NCBI GenBank assembly: GCA_030536575.1
Contig: JAUNPS010000039.1
Location: forward strand, 1-44,599
From: Eubacteriales bacterium
GTDB lineage: Bacteria; Bacillota; Clostridia; Lachnospirales; Lachnospiraceae
Reading direction: 5' to 3'
DNA: 44,599 bases
The position numbers were made by a program, and so were the translations under genes. The notes under the pieces were generated by a model, which was not told the DNA's origin, searched no databases, and saw only the letters and a program-made list of their open reading frames with translations. Of the stretch, positions 25,461 through 34,032 are shown piece after piece (within the stretch, counting starts at the first letter, position 1; every line of letters begins with the position of its first letter).

Positions 25461-25601
25461 GTTACTGTTCACCCGTACCTCGTTCCAGTAATGATTCCCA
25501 GGCTCATTTAGGTTTTTCTTCGCAAAAGAGCCTGTTCACACCTGAATCACGTTCTTACGTACCTGAGCAACTAAGTGCTCAGGTACTGTCTGAATAGTAA
25601 C
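25461..25601. repeat. Repeat element copy 2 (141 bp, inverted termini)
   Basis: The ends GTTACTGTTCAC and CTGAATAGTAAC form a 12-base imperfect terminal inverted repeat (10 matches). The body matches 13041-13206 closely, including CGTACCTCGTTCCAGTAA and CACCTGAATCACGTTCTTACG. Stems are CAGGCTC (25499-25505) with GAGCCTG (25528-25534) and TACCTGAGC (25560-25568) with GCTCAGGTA (25577-25585). Its right end lies inside the last codons of the YesL-like gene. Confidence 0.78.
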
Positions 25602-26157
25602 CCCAAACCCTCTCCAGCACCACCGACGCATAAAACGCATACCCCGCCGCCACCACCGGCAGCAAAAACGGCATAAACCCAACCACCGCCCCACACAGCC
25701 CCAGCGTCCCCACCAGCAGCGCCGTCCTCCCCGCATGCCGCACCACCAAAAACAGCGCCGCCTGAAAACATTGCCCCACCGACAGCCGGAATCCCACCAT
25801 CACCGGGAAAAAATACACCGCGCTCGCCGCCAGCACCAGGACAGGAATCATCCCGGCCCACCGGATCTCCTCCCCACCAGTCATCATAACGCCCGCCAGC
25901 GCCGCCCCCAAAACCAGATAAACCGCCGTCCCGGCACATCCCCGCATTGCATACGCTTTCCACGCCTGGAAATACACCTTCACCGGTTTCCCATCCTCAA
26001 ACCGTATTGTCCTTTCCACCGCCTCATACAGCGCCGCACAGGACGTCCCCAGTGTCAGAACCGGCAGCGACGTCACCAGCCACAACAGCCCCAGAACCAC
26101 CAGATCCGTCACTTTCTCCATCACCCGAAAAAACCTTCCGCCGTCCGTTCTCTCCAT
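25579..26157 (-). CDS. YesL-like DUF624 membrane protein, C-terminus replaced by repeat
   Basis: The 192-residue protein starts at ATG 26157 with GGAAGG upstream, 4 bases after the MoaF-like gene. It has the DUF624 signature: FRVMEKVTDLVVLGLLWLVTSLPVLTLGTSCAALY at the start (first helix plus conserved turn), then four more membrane segments with a FFPVMVGFRLS stretch. YesL-type proteins accompany YesM/YesN and carbohydrate ABC transporters; their function is unknown. The last residues, YYSDST, and the TGA stop are encoded inside repeat copy 2, so the original end was probably lost or altered by insertion. Confidence 0.88.
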   Translation of the reverse strand: MERTDGGRFFRVMEKVTDLVVLGLLWLVTSLPVLTLGTSCAALYEAVERTIRFEDGKPVKVYFQAWKAYAMRGCAGTAVYLVLGAALAGVMMTGGEEIRWAGMIPVLVLAASAVYFFPVMVGFRLSVGQCFQAALFLVVRHAGRTALLVGTLGLCGAVVGFMPFLLPVVAAGYAFYASVVLERVWGYYSDST

Positions 26158-26161
26158 TCGC

Positions 26162-27010
26162 TTACCTTCCTTCGCACCACTCCCAGGCGTAAGGCTCCGC
26201 CAGCGTCCCCTTCGCTCCAACCATACAGCACTCCATCCCATGGGCCTGAATTCCAAAAAACGCCCCTACATCATGCAGATTCGCCCGGTTGATCAAAAAG
26301 AATCCCTGCGTCCCCGCCTGCCGTTCCTCCAAAAACGAAAACACATACACCTGTTCCCGAATCTTCAGATAATCCGCCGGATTCGACGCCACCCAGCACC
26401 GGCCCGCTTCATCCGTCATCTGATACGTATAATACTTGGGCGCCGTATAAATATGCTTGATCGTCACCCCATCCCGGTAAGTCCAGGAAATCGCCGTCCC
26501 CACCAGTTCCTCCGTAAATCCATGCCGCGCCCCTGTATCCGCATACCCTTCCAGAATCCCGAAAAAGAACTCCCGCCGAATCTCCCTGGGCGCTTCCGCC
26601 AAAACACCTGCCCTGGCAATGCACACCGTCGCCAGCCCGCTCCGGAAATCCAGCACCAGCGTGTGCGCCATAGGCGGAACCGATTTCCTGCAATAATACT
26701 GCACCAGATAAATGTCCGGTTCACCCGGCAGTTCCAGCGCCTCCGCATATTCCTCATGCACTCCTTCCGCATTCTTCTCCCATGTCAGCGCATGAATTCC
26801 CGAAAAATGATACCGGAAAGAATCTCCACAGTCCAGCCGAACCGTAAATTCCTTTCCCACAAGCTTTTCCGTAAACGGCGGCATATAGGGGCCGCCGGAA
26901 AGCCCCGTCCTGCTATACCTCTCCACCGGCGTCGTATCCGCCAGCATCTGCACATCCTGCCGCGTAAGCTGCGACCATCTCCGCTCCATTCTCTCTTTCA
27001 TTTCACTCAT
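26162..27010 (-). CDS. MoaF-like protein
   Basis: The 282-residue soluble protein shows two similar beta-rich halves. The first (about 45-140) has KLVGKEFTVRLDCGDSFRYHFSG...LTWE and SLVLDF-like strands. The second (about 165-265) has ELVGTAISWTYRDGVTIKHIYTAPKYYTYQM and FVFSFLE-like strands. This two-part lipocalin-like pattern resembles MoaF, a protein first linked to monoamine-regulated functions. Biochemical activity is unknown. It starts at ATG 27010, overlapping the permease stop (ATGA), and is encoded inside a sugar importer operon, which suggests a role in handling the imported compound. Assignment rests on motif memory, not a search. Confidence 0.7.
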   Translation of the reverse strand: MSEMKERMERRWSQLTRQDVQMLADTTPVERYSRTGLSGGPYMPPFTEKLVGKEFTVRLDCGDSFRYHFSGIHALTWEKNAEGVHEEYAEALELPGEPDIYLVQYYCRKSVPPMAHTLVLDFRSGLATVCIARAGVLAEAPREIRREFFFGILEGYADTGARHGFTEELVGTAISWTYRDGVTIKHIYTAPKYYTYQMTDEAGRCWVASNPADYLKIREQVYVFSFLEERQAGTQGFFLINRANLHDVGAFFGIQAHGMECCMVGAKGTLAEPYAWEWCEGR

Positions 27011-27858
27011 CCTTTCACCGCGCCCGCCATCATTCCCTTAATGATCTGCTGGGAAAACAGCGCATAAATCACCAGCGCCGGAACAATCGACACAAACAGC
27101 GACGTCATCACCCTCGGATAATCCGTAAAATACTCGCCCTTAAACCGCATCAGCATCAGCGGCAGCGTATAATCCTTCTCGCTGCTGAACAAAATCAGCG
27201 AAAACGGAAACTCATTCCACACATGGAAAAAACTGATAATCCCGCATGTCACCAGCACCGGACGCAAAAGCGGAAGCAAGATCGTAAACAATGTCCTCGA
27301 AAAACTGCTGCCGTCGATCGCGGCCGCCTCCTCCAGCTCTCTCGGAATCGTATCCACATAACTCCACACAAGAAAGATCGCGGTCGTCAGCTCCATGCAG
27401 ATGCAGGGCAGAATCGTCGAATACCAATGATTGGACAGCCCGATTTTCACAAACAGGATGTAAATCGGAACCAAAATCGCATGAATCGGAATCAGCAGAT
27501 TGCTCATGTACAAGACCGAGATCACCTGCTTTCCCTTGAATCGGAACCTGGCCAGGAAATACCCGTTGATAAACGAAATTGCCAGCACGAAGAACAGGAC
27601 GATCACTGTAATGCGCAGCGTATTCCACATTGCCCGCAATACCGGCATCTGCGTCAGCACATACGCATAATTCGCCAGATTCCCCCAGGACTTCGGAAGC
27701 GCCAGCACATCGATGGAAAATTCCTCCTGGGTCTTAAACGTCGTATAAAACAGCCAGATTACCGGGAAAATACAGGTAGCCGCATAAAATACAGGAACCG
27801 CATTCATGCAGAAGGTTCCAAGGGCACGTCCCGGCCTTCGTTTTTTCTTATTCTCCAT
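27007..27858 (-). CDS. Carbohydrate ABC transporter permease, MalG type
   Basis: The 283-residue membrane protein has six predicted helices and the inner-membrane permease EAA loop ELEEAAAIDGSSFSRTLFTILLPLLRPVL near residues 185-213, which docks the ATPase. It is the second permease of a CUT1-type sugar importer. The start at 27858 overlaps the end of the first permease gene by 11 bases. No ATPase gene is in the cluster, as is common for CUT1 systems that share MsmK-type ATPases. Confidence 0.93.
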   Translation of the reverse strand: MENKKKRRPGRALGTFCMNAVPVFYAATCIFPVIWLFYTTFKTQEEFSIDVLALPKSWGNLANYAYVLTQMPVLRAMWNTLRITVIVLFFVLAISFINGYFLARFRFKGKQVISVLYMSNLLIPIHAILVPIYILFVKIGLSNHWYSTILPCICMELTTAIFLVWSYVDTIPRELEEAAAIDGSSFSRTLFTILLPLLRPVLVTCGIISFFHVWNEFPFSLILFSSEKDYTLPLMLMRFKGEYFTDYPRVMTSLFVSIVPALVIYALFSQQIIKGMMAGAVKG

Positions 27859-28771
27859 GTGTCCGTTCCCTCCTTTTCCCGATGAACCCCGGCAGCCTTG
27901 ACACCACGAACAAAACTGCCGTTACCAACAGAATGAACACCGAAATGGCGCTCCCATAGCCCATGTTAAACTGCTGGAATGAAACATTGTAGGCATACAA
28001 TGCGAGGACGCTGGACGCATTTCCCGGCCCGCCGTTCGTCAGCGTCATGATATGGTCAAAGGCCTTCATATTCGCCGAAATGCATAAAAATACACAAACC
28101 ACCAACGTCGGCCGGATCAGCGGAAAAAGAATGTACCGCGCTTTCTGCACGCCGCTGCATCCGTCCAGCTCCGCTACTTCCAGCACCTCTTTGTCAATGG
28201 ACGTCATTGCGCTCAGGATAATAACCAAATGAAAGCCTACATACTGCCAGATCATTGGAATGCAGACACAGAACATGACCGTATCCACCTGGCTCAGGAG
28301 CGGCGTCACCTTGTCGCCCTGCCCGATCGCATTCATAAAATAGGTGATCAGCCCGTAATTGTAATCGTAGACGAAGCGCCATACATAGCCGATCACCACC
28401 GCCGACAGGGTCACCGGAAAATAAATCACCGTCCGGTAAATCCCCGCTCCCTTCACCCGCTTTGAACTCAGCAGGCAGGCCAGCAGAAAGGCAATCCCAA
28501 TCTGTCCCACCAGGCAGACCGCCACCAGAAACAGATTGTTCCGGAGCGCGACCCACACATTTGCATCGGACAGCAGCCGCTCATAATTCGCCAGCCCCAC
28601 AAAGGTAAACTTTTTAATGCTGGAAAATTTGAAAAAGCTCATAACGATTACCAGCAAAACCGGCAGCAAAAAGACCATTCCATACACCAATAGGCCAGGG
28701 GCCAGATACGCCGCAGTTTTCGGCGCACCTGGCTGTAACGTATCCCGTTTTTTCTTTTGTTTCATACGCAT
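27848..28771 (-). CDS. Carbohydrate ABC transporter permease, MalF/UgpA type
   Basis: The 307-residue protein has six predicted helices, starting with AAYLAPGLLVYGMVFLLPVLLVIVMSFF, and the EAA loop EVLEVAELDGCSGVQKARYILFPLIRPTL. It pairs with the next permease to form the membrane channel of a CUT1 sugar importer. ATG 28771 follows GAGAGAGCG; ATG 28765 is an alternative. It starts 9 bases after the binding-protein gene. Confidence 0.93.
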   Translation of the reverse strand: MRMKQKKKRDTLQPGAPKTAAYLAPGLLVYGMVFLLPVLLVIVMSFFKFSSIKKFTFVGLANYERLLSDANVWVALRNNLFLVAVCLVGQIGIAFLLACLLSSKRVKGAGIYRTVIYFPVTLSAVVIGYVWRFVYDYNYGLITYFMNAIGQGDKVTPLLSQVDTVMFCVCIPMIWQYVGFHLVIILSAMTSIDKEVLEVAELDGCSGVQKARYILFPLIRPTLVVCVFLCISANMKAFDHIMTLTNGGPGNASSVLALYAYNVSFQQFNMGYGSAISVFILLVTAVLFVVSRLPGFIGKRRERTHGE

Positions 28772-28780
28772 CGCTCTCTC

Positions 28781-30094
28781 TTATTCAAATACCTGTTCCT
28801 GGACGGCCTGGATGTTCGCGCAGGCTGCTTCCGGTGTCGTTGCCCCTGCAAGAACCGCCTGGGTTTCATTCTGGATCGCCATTTTCACGGTATCGTTGAT
28901 GTAGTCGTTGAAATTCAGGCCCGTATGCGGCGTATTGTTAATCACATCCGCCATGTCCACAAACGGCTGCCCCAAATCCGTCCAGTCGTATTCCGTCTTG
29001 ACCGGCGTCGTGGTTCCGTGCTCCGCGCAATACTGCGCATAGTCCGCGCTGCTGATATACTGGCAGAATTCGATGGCTGCCTGAAGCTTTTCCTCATTGC
29101 CCTCCGCTTCCAAACGGGAGCTGACGCCCATGGCTGCGCCGCAGGCATTGATCAGATAATCCTCGGAGCCGCCCGCCGACGGAACTAGGACGACACGGGT
29201 GTTCTCCCAGACTTCCGGGTAATCTGCGGACAGGCCCTGGAGGGTGCTGATGCCCCAGCCGCCTACGACGTGGCTGGCTGCTTTGCCCTGCATATACATG
29301 GTGGCGGCCGTAATGTCGTCTGTCATGTTAAAGTCCGCGTTAAATAATTTTGCCATCTCAGCCTGGGTTTCCATGACTTTCTGGAAGCATTCGTCTGTCC
29401 ATTTCACGCTGCTGTCACCTGCAATGATTTTGTCAACCCATTCCTCACCGCAGTAATTGTAGGCAAGGGCATCCGTAAAGTAGGAAACCGCGAACCATTT
29501 TGCGGTGTTTCCGAGAGAAATCGTATCGATTCCCAACGCATCAAATGCGTCGGCGGCCGCCAGCAGTTCCTCGAAGGTTTCCGGAATTTCGTTGTATCCG
29601 GCTTCTTCCCAGAGGGCCGTATTGTAACAGAGTAAATTGTAAATGGAAAATTTATTCGGCATACCGTAAATTTTTCCTTCGTAGGTCGTGGAGGCCAGGC
29701 CGTCGTAATAATTATCCGGATCGACGTAATCGGTCAGATCGGCCAGCATGCCGGTTCCCGCCGTGCTTTCCAGCAAGGTATATTTGACATAAGTCAGATC
29801 TGGAAGCTCGTCCGCTGCGATCAGCGCTGTGTATTTGTTCTGGATGTCAGAGTTTGCGATAATCGTTTCCTCCAGGGTTACCCATGGATGGTCCTCCTTG
29901 TACTTATCCATGCAATAGCGGAAGGCCGCGCTGCTTGGGATATTGGCCGCCGCTTCTTCGCTGTGCTCATGCACAATAGTCAGTGTCACGGGTTCGTGTG
30001 TTTCTTCTGCGGACACCCCGGCGGCGGTTCCCGTTCCGAAAAGCATCATCAGCGCCATGGTTCCTGCAAACATTTTTCTGGTTCGTTTCTGCAT
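28781..30094 (-). CDS. Extracellular sugar-binding protein without lipobox
   Basis: The 437-residue protein begins MQKRTRKMFAGTMALMMLFG and has a signal peptide ending in GVSA-EET. It then follows the family 1 solute-binding fold, with YTALIAADELPDLTYVKY, YYDGLASTTYEGKIYGMPNKFS, MYMQGKAASHVVGGWGIS and ISSADYAQYCAEHGTTTPV. It should deliver a sugar or oligosaccharide to the two permeases that follow. There is no cysteine near the cleavage site, so it is not an ordinary lipoprotein. ATG 30094 has GGGAGG upstream; longer frames to 30256 cross the promoter and are rejected. Confidence 0.9.
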   Translation of the reverse strand: MQKRTRKMFAGTMALMMLFGTGTAAGVSAEETHEPVTLTIVHEHSEEAAANIPSSAAFRYCMDKYKEDHPWVTLEETIIANSDIQNKYTALIAADELPDLTYVKYTLLESTAGTGMLADLTDYVDPDNYYDGLASTTYEGKIYGMPNKFSIYNLLCYNTALWEEAGYNEIPETFEELLAAADAFDALGIDTISLGNTAKWFAVSYFTDALAYNYCGEEWVDKIIAGDSSVKWTDECFQKVMETQAEMAKLFNADFNMTDDITAATMYMQGKAASHVVGGWGISTLQGLSADYPEVWENTRVVLVPSAGGSEDYLINACGAAMGVSSRLEAEGNEEKLQAAIEFCQYISSADYAQYCAEHGTTTPVKTEYDWTDLGQPFVDMADVINNTPHTGLNFNDYINDTVKMAIQNETQAVLAGATTPEAACANIQAVQEQVFE

Positions 30095-30134
30095 GTAATT
30101 ACCTCCCTTTTTCTCTTGTTTTTTGGATATTTTT

Positions 30135-30163
30135 ATTATAAACGCACAATACTCCTCTTGAAA
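30135..30163 (-). promoter_or_regulatory. Promoter of the sugar ABC operon
   Basis: A perfect TATAAT -10 (30140-30135) with a poor -35 (TTTCAA, 30163-30158) 17 bases away. A weak -35 is typical of promoters needing an activator, here probably the adjacent YesN-type regulator. Confidence 0.6.
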
Positions 30164-30238
30164 ATACCGTATATTTGTGCAATTCATCCATTTTCTTCCA
30201 GCATTTTCGAAAGCCGGATTTCTTTTTACAAAAAGAGC

Positions 30239-30270
30239 AAAAAAAATCCTGTGCACGTGGTATGCACAGG
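30239..30270 (-). terminator. Terminator after the YesN-type regulator gene
   Basis: CCTGTGCA (30270-30263) pairs perfectly with TGCACAGG (30255-30248) around a 7-base loop, followed by A and eight T. It separates the regulator transcript from the transporter operon. Confidence 0.88.
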
Positions 30271-30286
30271 CCGTTTCCTCAAGTTT

Positions 30287-31759
30287 TCAGTCTTTCCGTC
30301 TATTTTCCAGCTCCATCCGATAAGCCGAAGCTGTCTTCCCCACATATTTCCGGAAATTTTCCGAAAAAATCCGGTACGAATGATAGCCGCATTCCGCCGC
30401 AATCTGCTCGATCGGCTTCGTCTCATCCTTCAAAAGCTCCTTCGCCTCCTCAATCCGGTAAAAATTCAGCCAATGGCCAAACCCATGCCCCGTCCGTTCC
30501 TTTATGATCCGGCTCAGATAAGACGACGACATAAACAGTTCCGCCGCGATCTGTTCCAGGCTCAAATCCTCCCGATATTTTTTCTTGATATAATACAGAG
30601 CCTTCCCCGAAGCATCATCCAGTTTATAATGCTTCGACTCCTGAATTTCGCCGCAAAGAGCCGCAAATTCCTCCTTGGCTTTCTGCGTGTCCGAAGGCAA
30701 ACGCCTGCGTTTCTGCGAAACCCCGGTTAAAAGCCCGATCGTATCCAAAATCTGGCCGCACTCGCCCGCAAGCCTCCCATCCGGGATCTCCAGTTCCCGC
30801 CCACGGCTTACATAAAGCTCAAACAGGCGCAAAAGTTCCTGCGCGGAATCGTGATACTTCACCGCCTCGTACAGCATCCCTTTAAGCCGCTGAAGCTCGC
30901 TGTCCTCCGGTATTGCACTTTCGGGATGGCGCGTGTCTTCCTTGTCCAGTCCAACCTCTTTCCGAACCGTTTTCAGTTCTGCCAGAGCATTGCAGCTTTT
31001 CGATATCCGCACATTTTCTACAGGAAAAGCAGTCAGTTTCTTTCGAATTTCGTCCTCCGTCGTCTCCGCCGCGCAGTTCAGCAGCACCAGAATTTTCTCC
31101 TCCCGCCCCTCCCATTTCGCCATTGACGGCTCATACGCCCCCAAGCAGAACGCAAGCTGCTGCATAACCTGATAACAATGCTCCTCCCCCGGCTCCGTTT
31201 CCGCCGTCAGAATCCGGTAGCACGGCCCCGCAAGGCAAATCCGCAAAGACGCGGCGTCCTGCCTGAGTTTCTCTTCGTTCGTATGCCCCTTCACCAGGCT
31301 TACCAGCAGATTTTCCCGCAGCACATCCAGATTTTCCAGCAGAAACGCTTGGTAATTCCGGTCATTTTTTACCCGCTCCCGGTATTCCAGCACCTTCGCG
31401 CTGGCCCTGCCCGCGGCCGCCTTGATATCTTCCACATTCGCGGGCTTAAACAGATAATCGCAGGCCCCCTTATAGATCGCCTGGCGCACATAATCCTGCT
31501 CCGCATACGCCGTGATCATAATAAACTGTACCCACGGCACGATCTTCCGGATCGCGTCCACCGCCGCGAACCCCTCGCCGCCCGGCAGCCGGATATCGCA
31601 GATCACAATATCCGGAAGCACCCTGCGCGCCACCTCCACGGCGCTTTCCACATCCTCGCCTTCCCCGCAGATGGTGATATCCAGCTCGTCCCAGGGGATG
31701 ATTTTGCGCAGTCCCTGGCGAACGATATATTCGTCATCAACAATCATTAATTTCAGCAT
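30287..31759 (-). CDS. YesN-type response regulator with AraC output domain
   Basis: The 490-residue protein has a receiver domain at residues 1-120 (IVDDEYIVRQGL, phosphoacceptor Asp55 in DIVICDIRLPG, and a later KPAN lysine). A middle region of about 260 residues follows, then two AraC-type helix-turn-helix motifs at the C-terminus (LSLEQIAAELFMSSSYLSRIIKE and IEQIAAECGYHSYRIFSENFRK). It is activated by the YesM-type kinase encoded just upstream and should switch on the sugar transporter. ATG 31759 has GGGAGGG upstream and lies one base after the kinase stop. Confidence 0.93.
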   Translation of the reverse strand: MLKLMIVDDEYIVRQGLRKIIPWDELDITICGEGEDVESAVEVARRVLPDIVICDIRLPGGEGFAAVDAIRKIVPWVQFIMITAYAEQDYVRQAIYKGACDYLFKPANVEDIKAAAGRASAKVLEYRERVKNDRNYQAFLLENLDVLRENLLVSLVKGHTNEEKLRQDAASLRICLAGPCYRILTAETEPGEEHCYQVMQQLAFCLGAYEPSMAKWEGREEKILVLLNCAAETTEDEIRKKLTAFPVENVRISKSCNALAELKTVRKEVGLDKEDTRHPESAIPEDSELQRLKGMLYEAVKYHDSAQELLRLFELYVSRGRELEIPDGRLAGECGQILDTIGLLTGVSQKRRRLPSDTQKAKEEFAALCGEIQESKHYKLDDASGKALYYIKKKYREDLSLEQIAAELFMSSSYLSRIIKERTGHGFGHWLNFYRIEEAKELLKDETKPIEQIAAECGYHSYRIFSENFRKYVGKTASAYRMELENRRKD

Positions 31760-31760
31760 C

Positions 31761-33506
31761 TTATTCCCTCCCCTCATCCTCATAAATCAACGGCTGTCTC
31801 ACCACAAAAATGCTTCCCCCTTCCTCCCTCTTCCTGTACGTGATCCCATACGCCTGCCCATACCGCAGACGCAGCCTCGACTGGATATTCTCCAGCGCAA
31901 ACCCCTCCAGGCTGTTCTTCTTCACCAGCTTCTGCTCCAAGATCTGCCGGATACGCTCCGGATCTGCCCCGCATCCGTCATCCCGCACATCATAAAACAG
32001 CTCCTCCCCTGCCCGGTAAACCGAAATCAACACACTCCCATACCCCCGTTTCCCCGCAAGCCCATGCACAATCGCATTTTCAATCAATGGCTGCAAAATA
32101 AACTTCACCACCTGCGGATTCCCGATCCCCTCCTGAACATTCGTCTGAACCAGCATCTTATCCCCAAACCGGAAACGCTCCAGCGCAATATATTTCTCCG
32201 CATGCTCCATTTCCTTTTCCAGCCCGACCACACTCTGCTCTGCCATCGAAAGCGACAGCCGGAACATCTCTGACAGCTTCTGCACCATCCCCGAAGCCGC
32301 CTCCTTTTCCCCCAGCTCGATCATCCACCGGCAGGAATCCAGCACATTGTAGAGGAAATGCGGATTCATCTCACTTTGCAGGATCAACAGATTCGCATCC
32401 CGCAGCTTTAACTCATTCTTATAATTCGTCTCATACAAATCGTCCAGCCTGGCGGACATTGCATTGAACGAATCCAACAGCACCTTCACTTCCCCTTCCG
32501 CCTCGATCGCAATCTGCTCCGGCGCTCCGCTGGCCGCCTTGGACTGCTGCATCTGCCAACTCAGCGCCGTCAGCGGCGCCCCAATACTTTTCCGGTAAAA
32601 AACCGCATAAAAAATGTAAAACACGAAAAACAGCAGCACCAGCAAAAGCACAATCCCATACTTCATCAACGCATAATAAAACGTCTGATCCTCCGCGGCC
32701 ACCACTAAATAAACCGGCCTGGTATTGATCGTCATTTCCGTATAAACCAGATATTTCTTCTGTGCCGTGCTGGAATAATAAGTCCCATTCCGCTTACTAC
32801 TCCTCTCTCCTGAAAAAAGCTTCCGAATTTCCTCCTGCGCGCCCTCCTCCGTGGCCAGGACAATTTCCTCCTCTCCCGCATCCACGAGCGCATAGGCATA
32901 CCGATTCCTCTCCTGCCCCGCGGCAAACTGCTTCTCCACACTCTCCGCATCCATCAGGATCTTGATAAATCCGAGCTGTTCCTTCACATTATCCGTGTTT
33001 CGCATCAGGCGGCAGACCGCCGTCTTCCCATCCTCCTCCACATGCCAGAACCAGGCTCCGTTTGACGCCAGCATCCGCTCCTTTTCTTCCTCCGAGAATC
33101 CATACTGGCCGGTTCCCACCCGGATTCTGCCGCTTCCGTCCACAGCCTCTACCAGAATCCCTGCAATGTAATTGTTTCCCTGACAATAATTTTCCAGCGC
33201 GGACTGAGCGGAAGCATAAATTTCATAATAATTATCCGGCCGCTCCAGGCATTTCAGATATTCCCGCACCCGGATATCCCCAATCATCGAAATTGAAACG
33301 TCGATCACGCTGCCGACCGCATCCTTCACCGCCTGAGAAGCCATATAGGCCGACAAAACCACTGCATCATTATAATTCTCATGCAGCGTCCCGATTAAAA
33401 ACGACGACACCAGACTGTAAATCAAAATCATCGGCAGGATGATCACCGCAGCGATCAGAAATAACACCCGGTTAAAAATACTCCCCTTCTGCAAATTTCC
33501 GCACAT
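31761..33506 (-). CDS. YesM-type sensor histidine kinase
   Basis: The 581-residue protein has a first membrane helix (RVLFLIAAVIILPMILIYSLVSSF), an external sensor region of about 250 residues, a second helix (MKYGIVLLLVLLFFVFYIFYAVFY) and a HAMP-like segment. The His kinase domain shows NPHFLYNVLDSCRWMIE (phosphoacceptor His) and LQPLIENAIVHG with a VRDDGCG loop. It belongs to the family that pairs with YesN regulators and senses carbohydrates. The start at 33506 (MCGNLQKGSIFNRVL) fits the membrane topology, although the upstream GGGAAGGG is very close to the ATG. A longer frame to 33605 crosses the terminator and promoter. Confidence 0.9.
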   Translation of the reverse strand: MCGNLQKGSIFNRVLFLIAAVIILPMILIYSLVSSFLIGTLHENYNDAVVLSAYMASQAVKDAVGSVIDVSISMIGDIRVREYLKCLERPDNYYEIYASAQSALENYCQGNNYIAGILVEAVDGSGRIRVGTGQYGFSEEEKERMLASNGAWFWHVEEDGKTAVCRLMRNTDNVKEQLGFIKILMDAESVEKQFAAGQERNRYAYALVDAGEEEIVLATEEGAQEEIRKLFSGERSSKRNGTYYSSTAQKKYLVYTEMTINTRPVYLVVAAEDQTFYYALMKYGIVLLLVLLFFVFYIFYAVFYRKSIGAPLTALSWQMQQSKAASGAPEQIAIEAEGEVKVLLDSFNAMSARLDDLYETNYKNELKLRDANLLILQSEMNPHFLYNVLDSCRWMIELGEKEAASGMVQKLSEMFRLSLSMAEQSVVGLEKEMEHAEKYIALERFRFGDKMLVQTNVQEGIGNPQVVKFILQPLIENAIVHGLAGKRGYGSVLISVYRAGEELFYDVRDDGCGADPERIRQILEQKLVKKNSLEGFALENIQSRLRLRYGQAYGITYRKREEGGSIFVVRQPLIYEDEGRE

Positions 33507-33524
33507 CCCTTCCCGCTTTTCTCC

Positions 33525-33553
33525 AGTATAGCATAAAAAGCGCCCTTCTGAAA
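33525..33553 (-). promoter_or_regulatory. Possible promoter of the YesM/YesN pair
   Basis: TATACT (33530-33525) preceded by TGC gives an extended -10 pattern. The -35 (TTTCAG, 33553-33548) is weak. A GC-rich inverted repeat (GCGCCC/GGGCGC) flanks the -35 region. Confidence 0.45.
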
Positions 33554-33574
33554 AGAGCTGCGGCGCGGGCGCGC

Positions 33575-33607
33575 AAAAAAAGGATGCCCCCATTCCTGGA
33601 CACATCC
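33575..33607 (-). terminator. Terminator after the ACT-domain gene
   Basis: GGATG (33607-33603) pairs with CATCC (33586-33582), extended inward by weaker pairs, and is followed by seven T (33581-33575). It ends the long dapA-to-ACT run. Confidence 0.78.
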
Positions 33608-33627
33608 CGATTCTGCCGTTTTCCGGC

Positions 33628-34032
33628 CTATAAAAGCGTATATCCTTTTCCCCGCAGGCACTCCTCCACCTCCAGGATATCCGGCGTGTGCAGCACCATA
33701 ATGGGCTTTCCGGAGTCCCGGTTAAAGGACAGGTAAATGTAGTTAATGTTTACATTGCTTTCTTTCAGTGTCGTCAGAAGCTTGTTCAGGTTTCCCGGCT
33801 CGTCTTCCACTTCCACGCCCAGGGCGTCCGAAAGCTGGCACATATAGCCTTCCTTTGTCAGGGCCTTCCGCGCCTTTTCCGGGTCGGAAACCACCATACG
33901 GATGATGCCGTATTCTGCGCTGTCGTTTGTGACAGACCCCATGATATTGATCTGTTCCTCGAATAAAATTTGCGTGACTTTCTGCATGGCTCCCTTGCTG
34001 TTGGCCGCAAAAATTGCAACTTGCTTTAACAT
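33628..34032 (-). CDS. Tandem ACT-domain protein
   Basis: The 134-residue protein is two ACT domains in tandem: residues 1-65 (QVAIFAANSKGAMQKVTQIL, then IRMVVSDPEKARKAL) and 66-134 (VEVEDEPGNLNKLLTTLKE, then NINYIYLSF). ACT pairs bind amino acids and regulate enzymes; stand-alone ones are common in Clostridia. No enzyme partner is fused. Its ATG overlaps the last codons of the sugar kinase gene (ATGTTAA), so it is coupled to it. The ligand is unknown. Confidence 0.88.
   Translation of the reverse strand: MLKQVAIFAANSKGAMQKVTQILFEEQINIMGSVTNDSAEYGIIRMVVSDPEKARKALTKEGYMCQLSDALGVEVEDEPGNLNKLLTTLKESNVNINYIYLSFNRDSGKPIMVLHTPDILEVEECLRGKGYTLL

Noticed and set aside
30095-30256. Longer start for the sugar-binding protein
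   Set aside because: It would cross the TATAAT promoter and bury the signal peptide.
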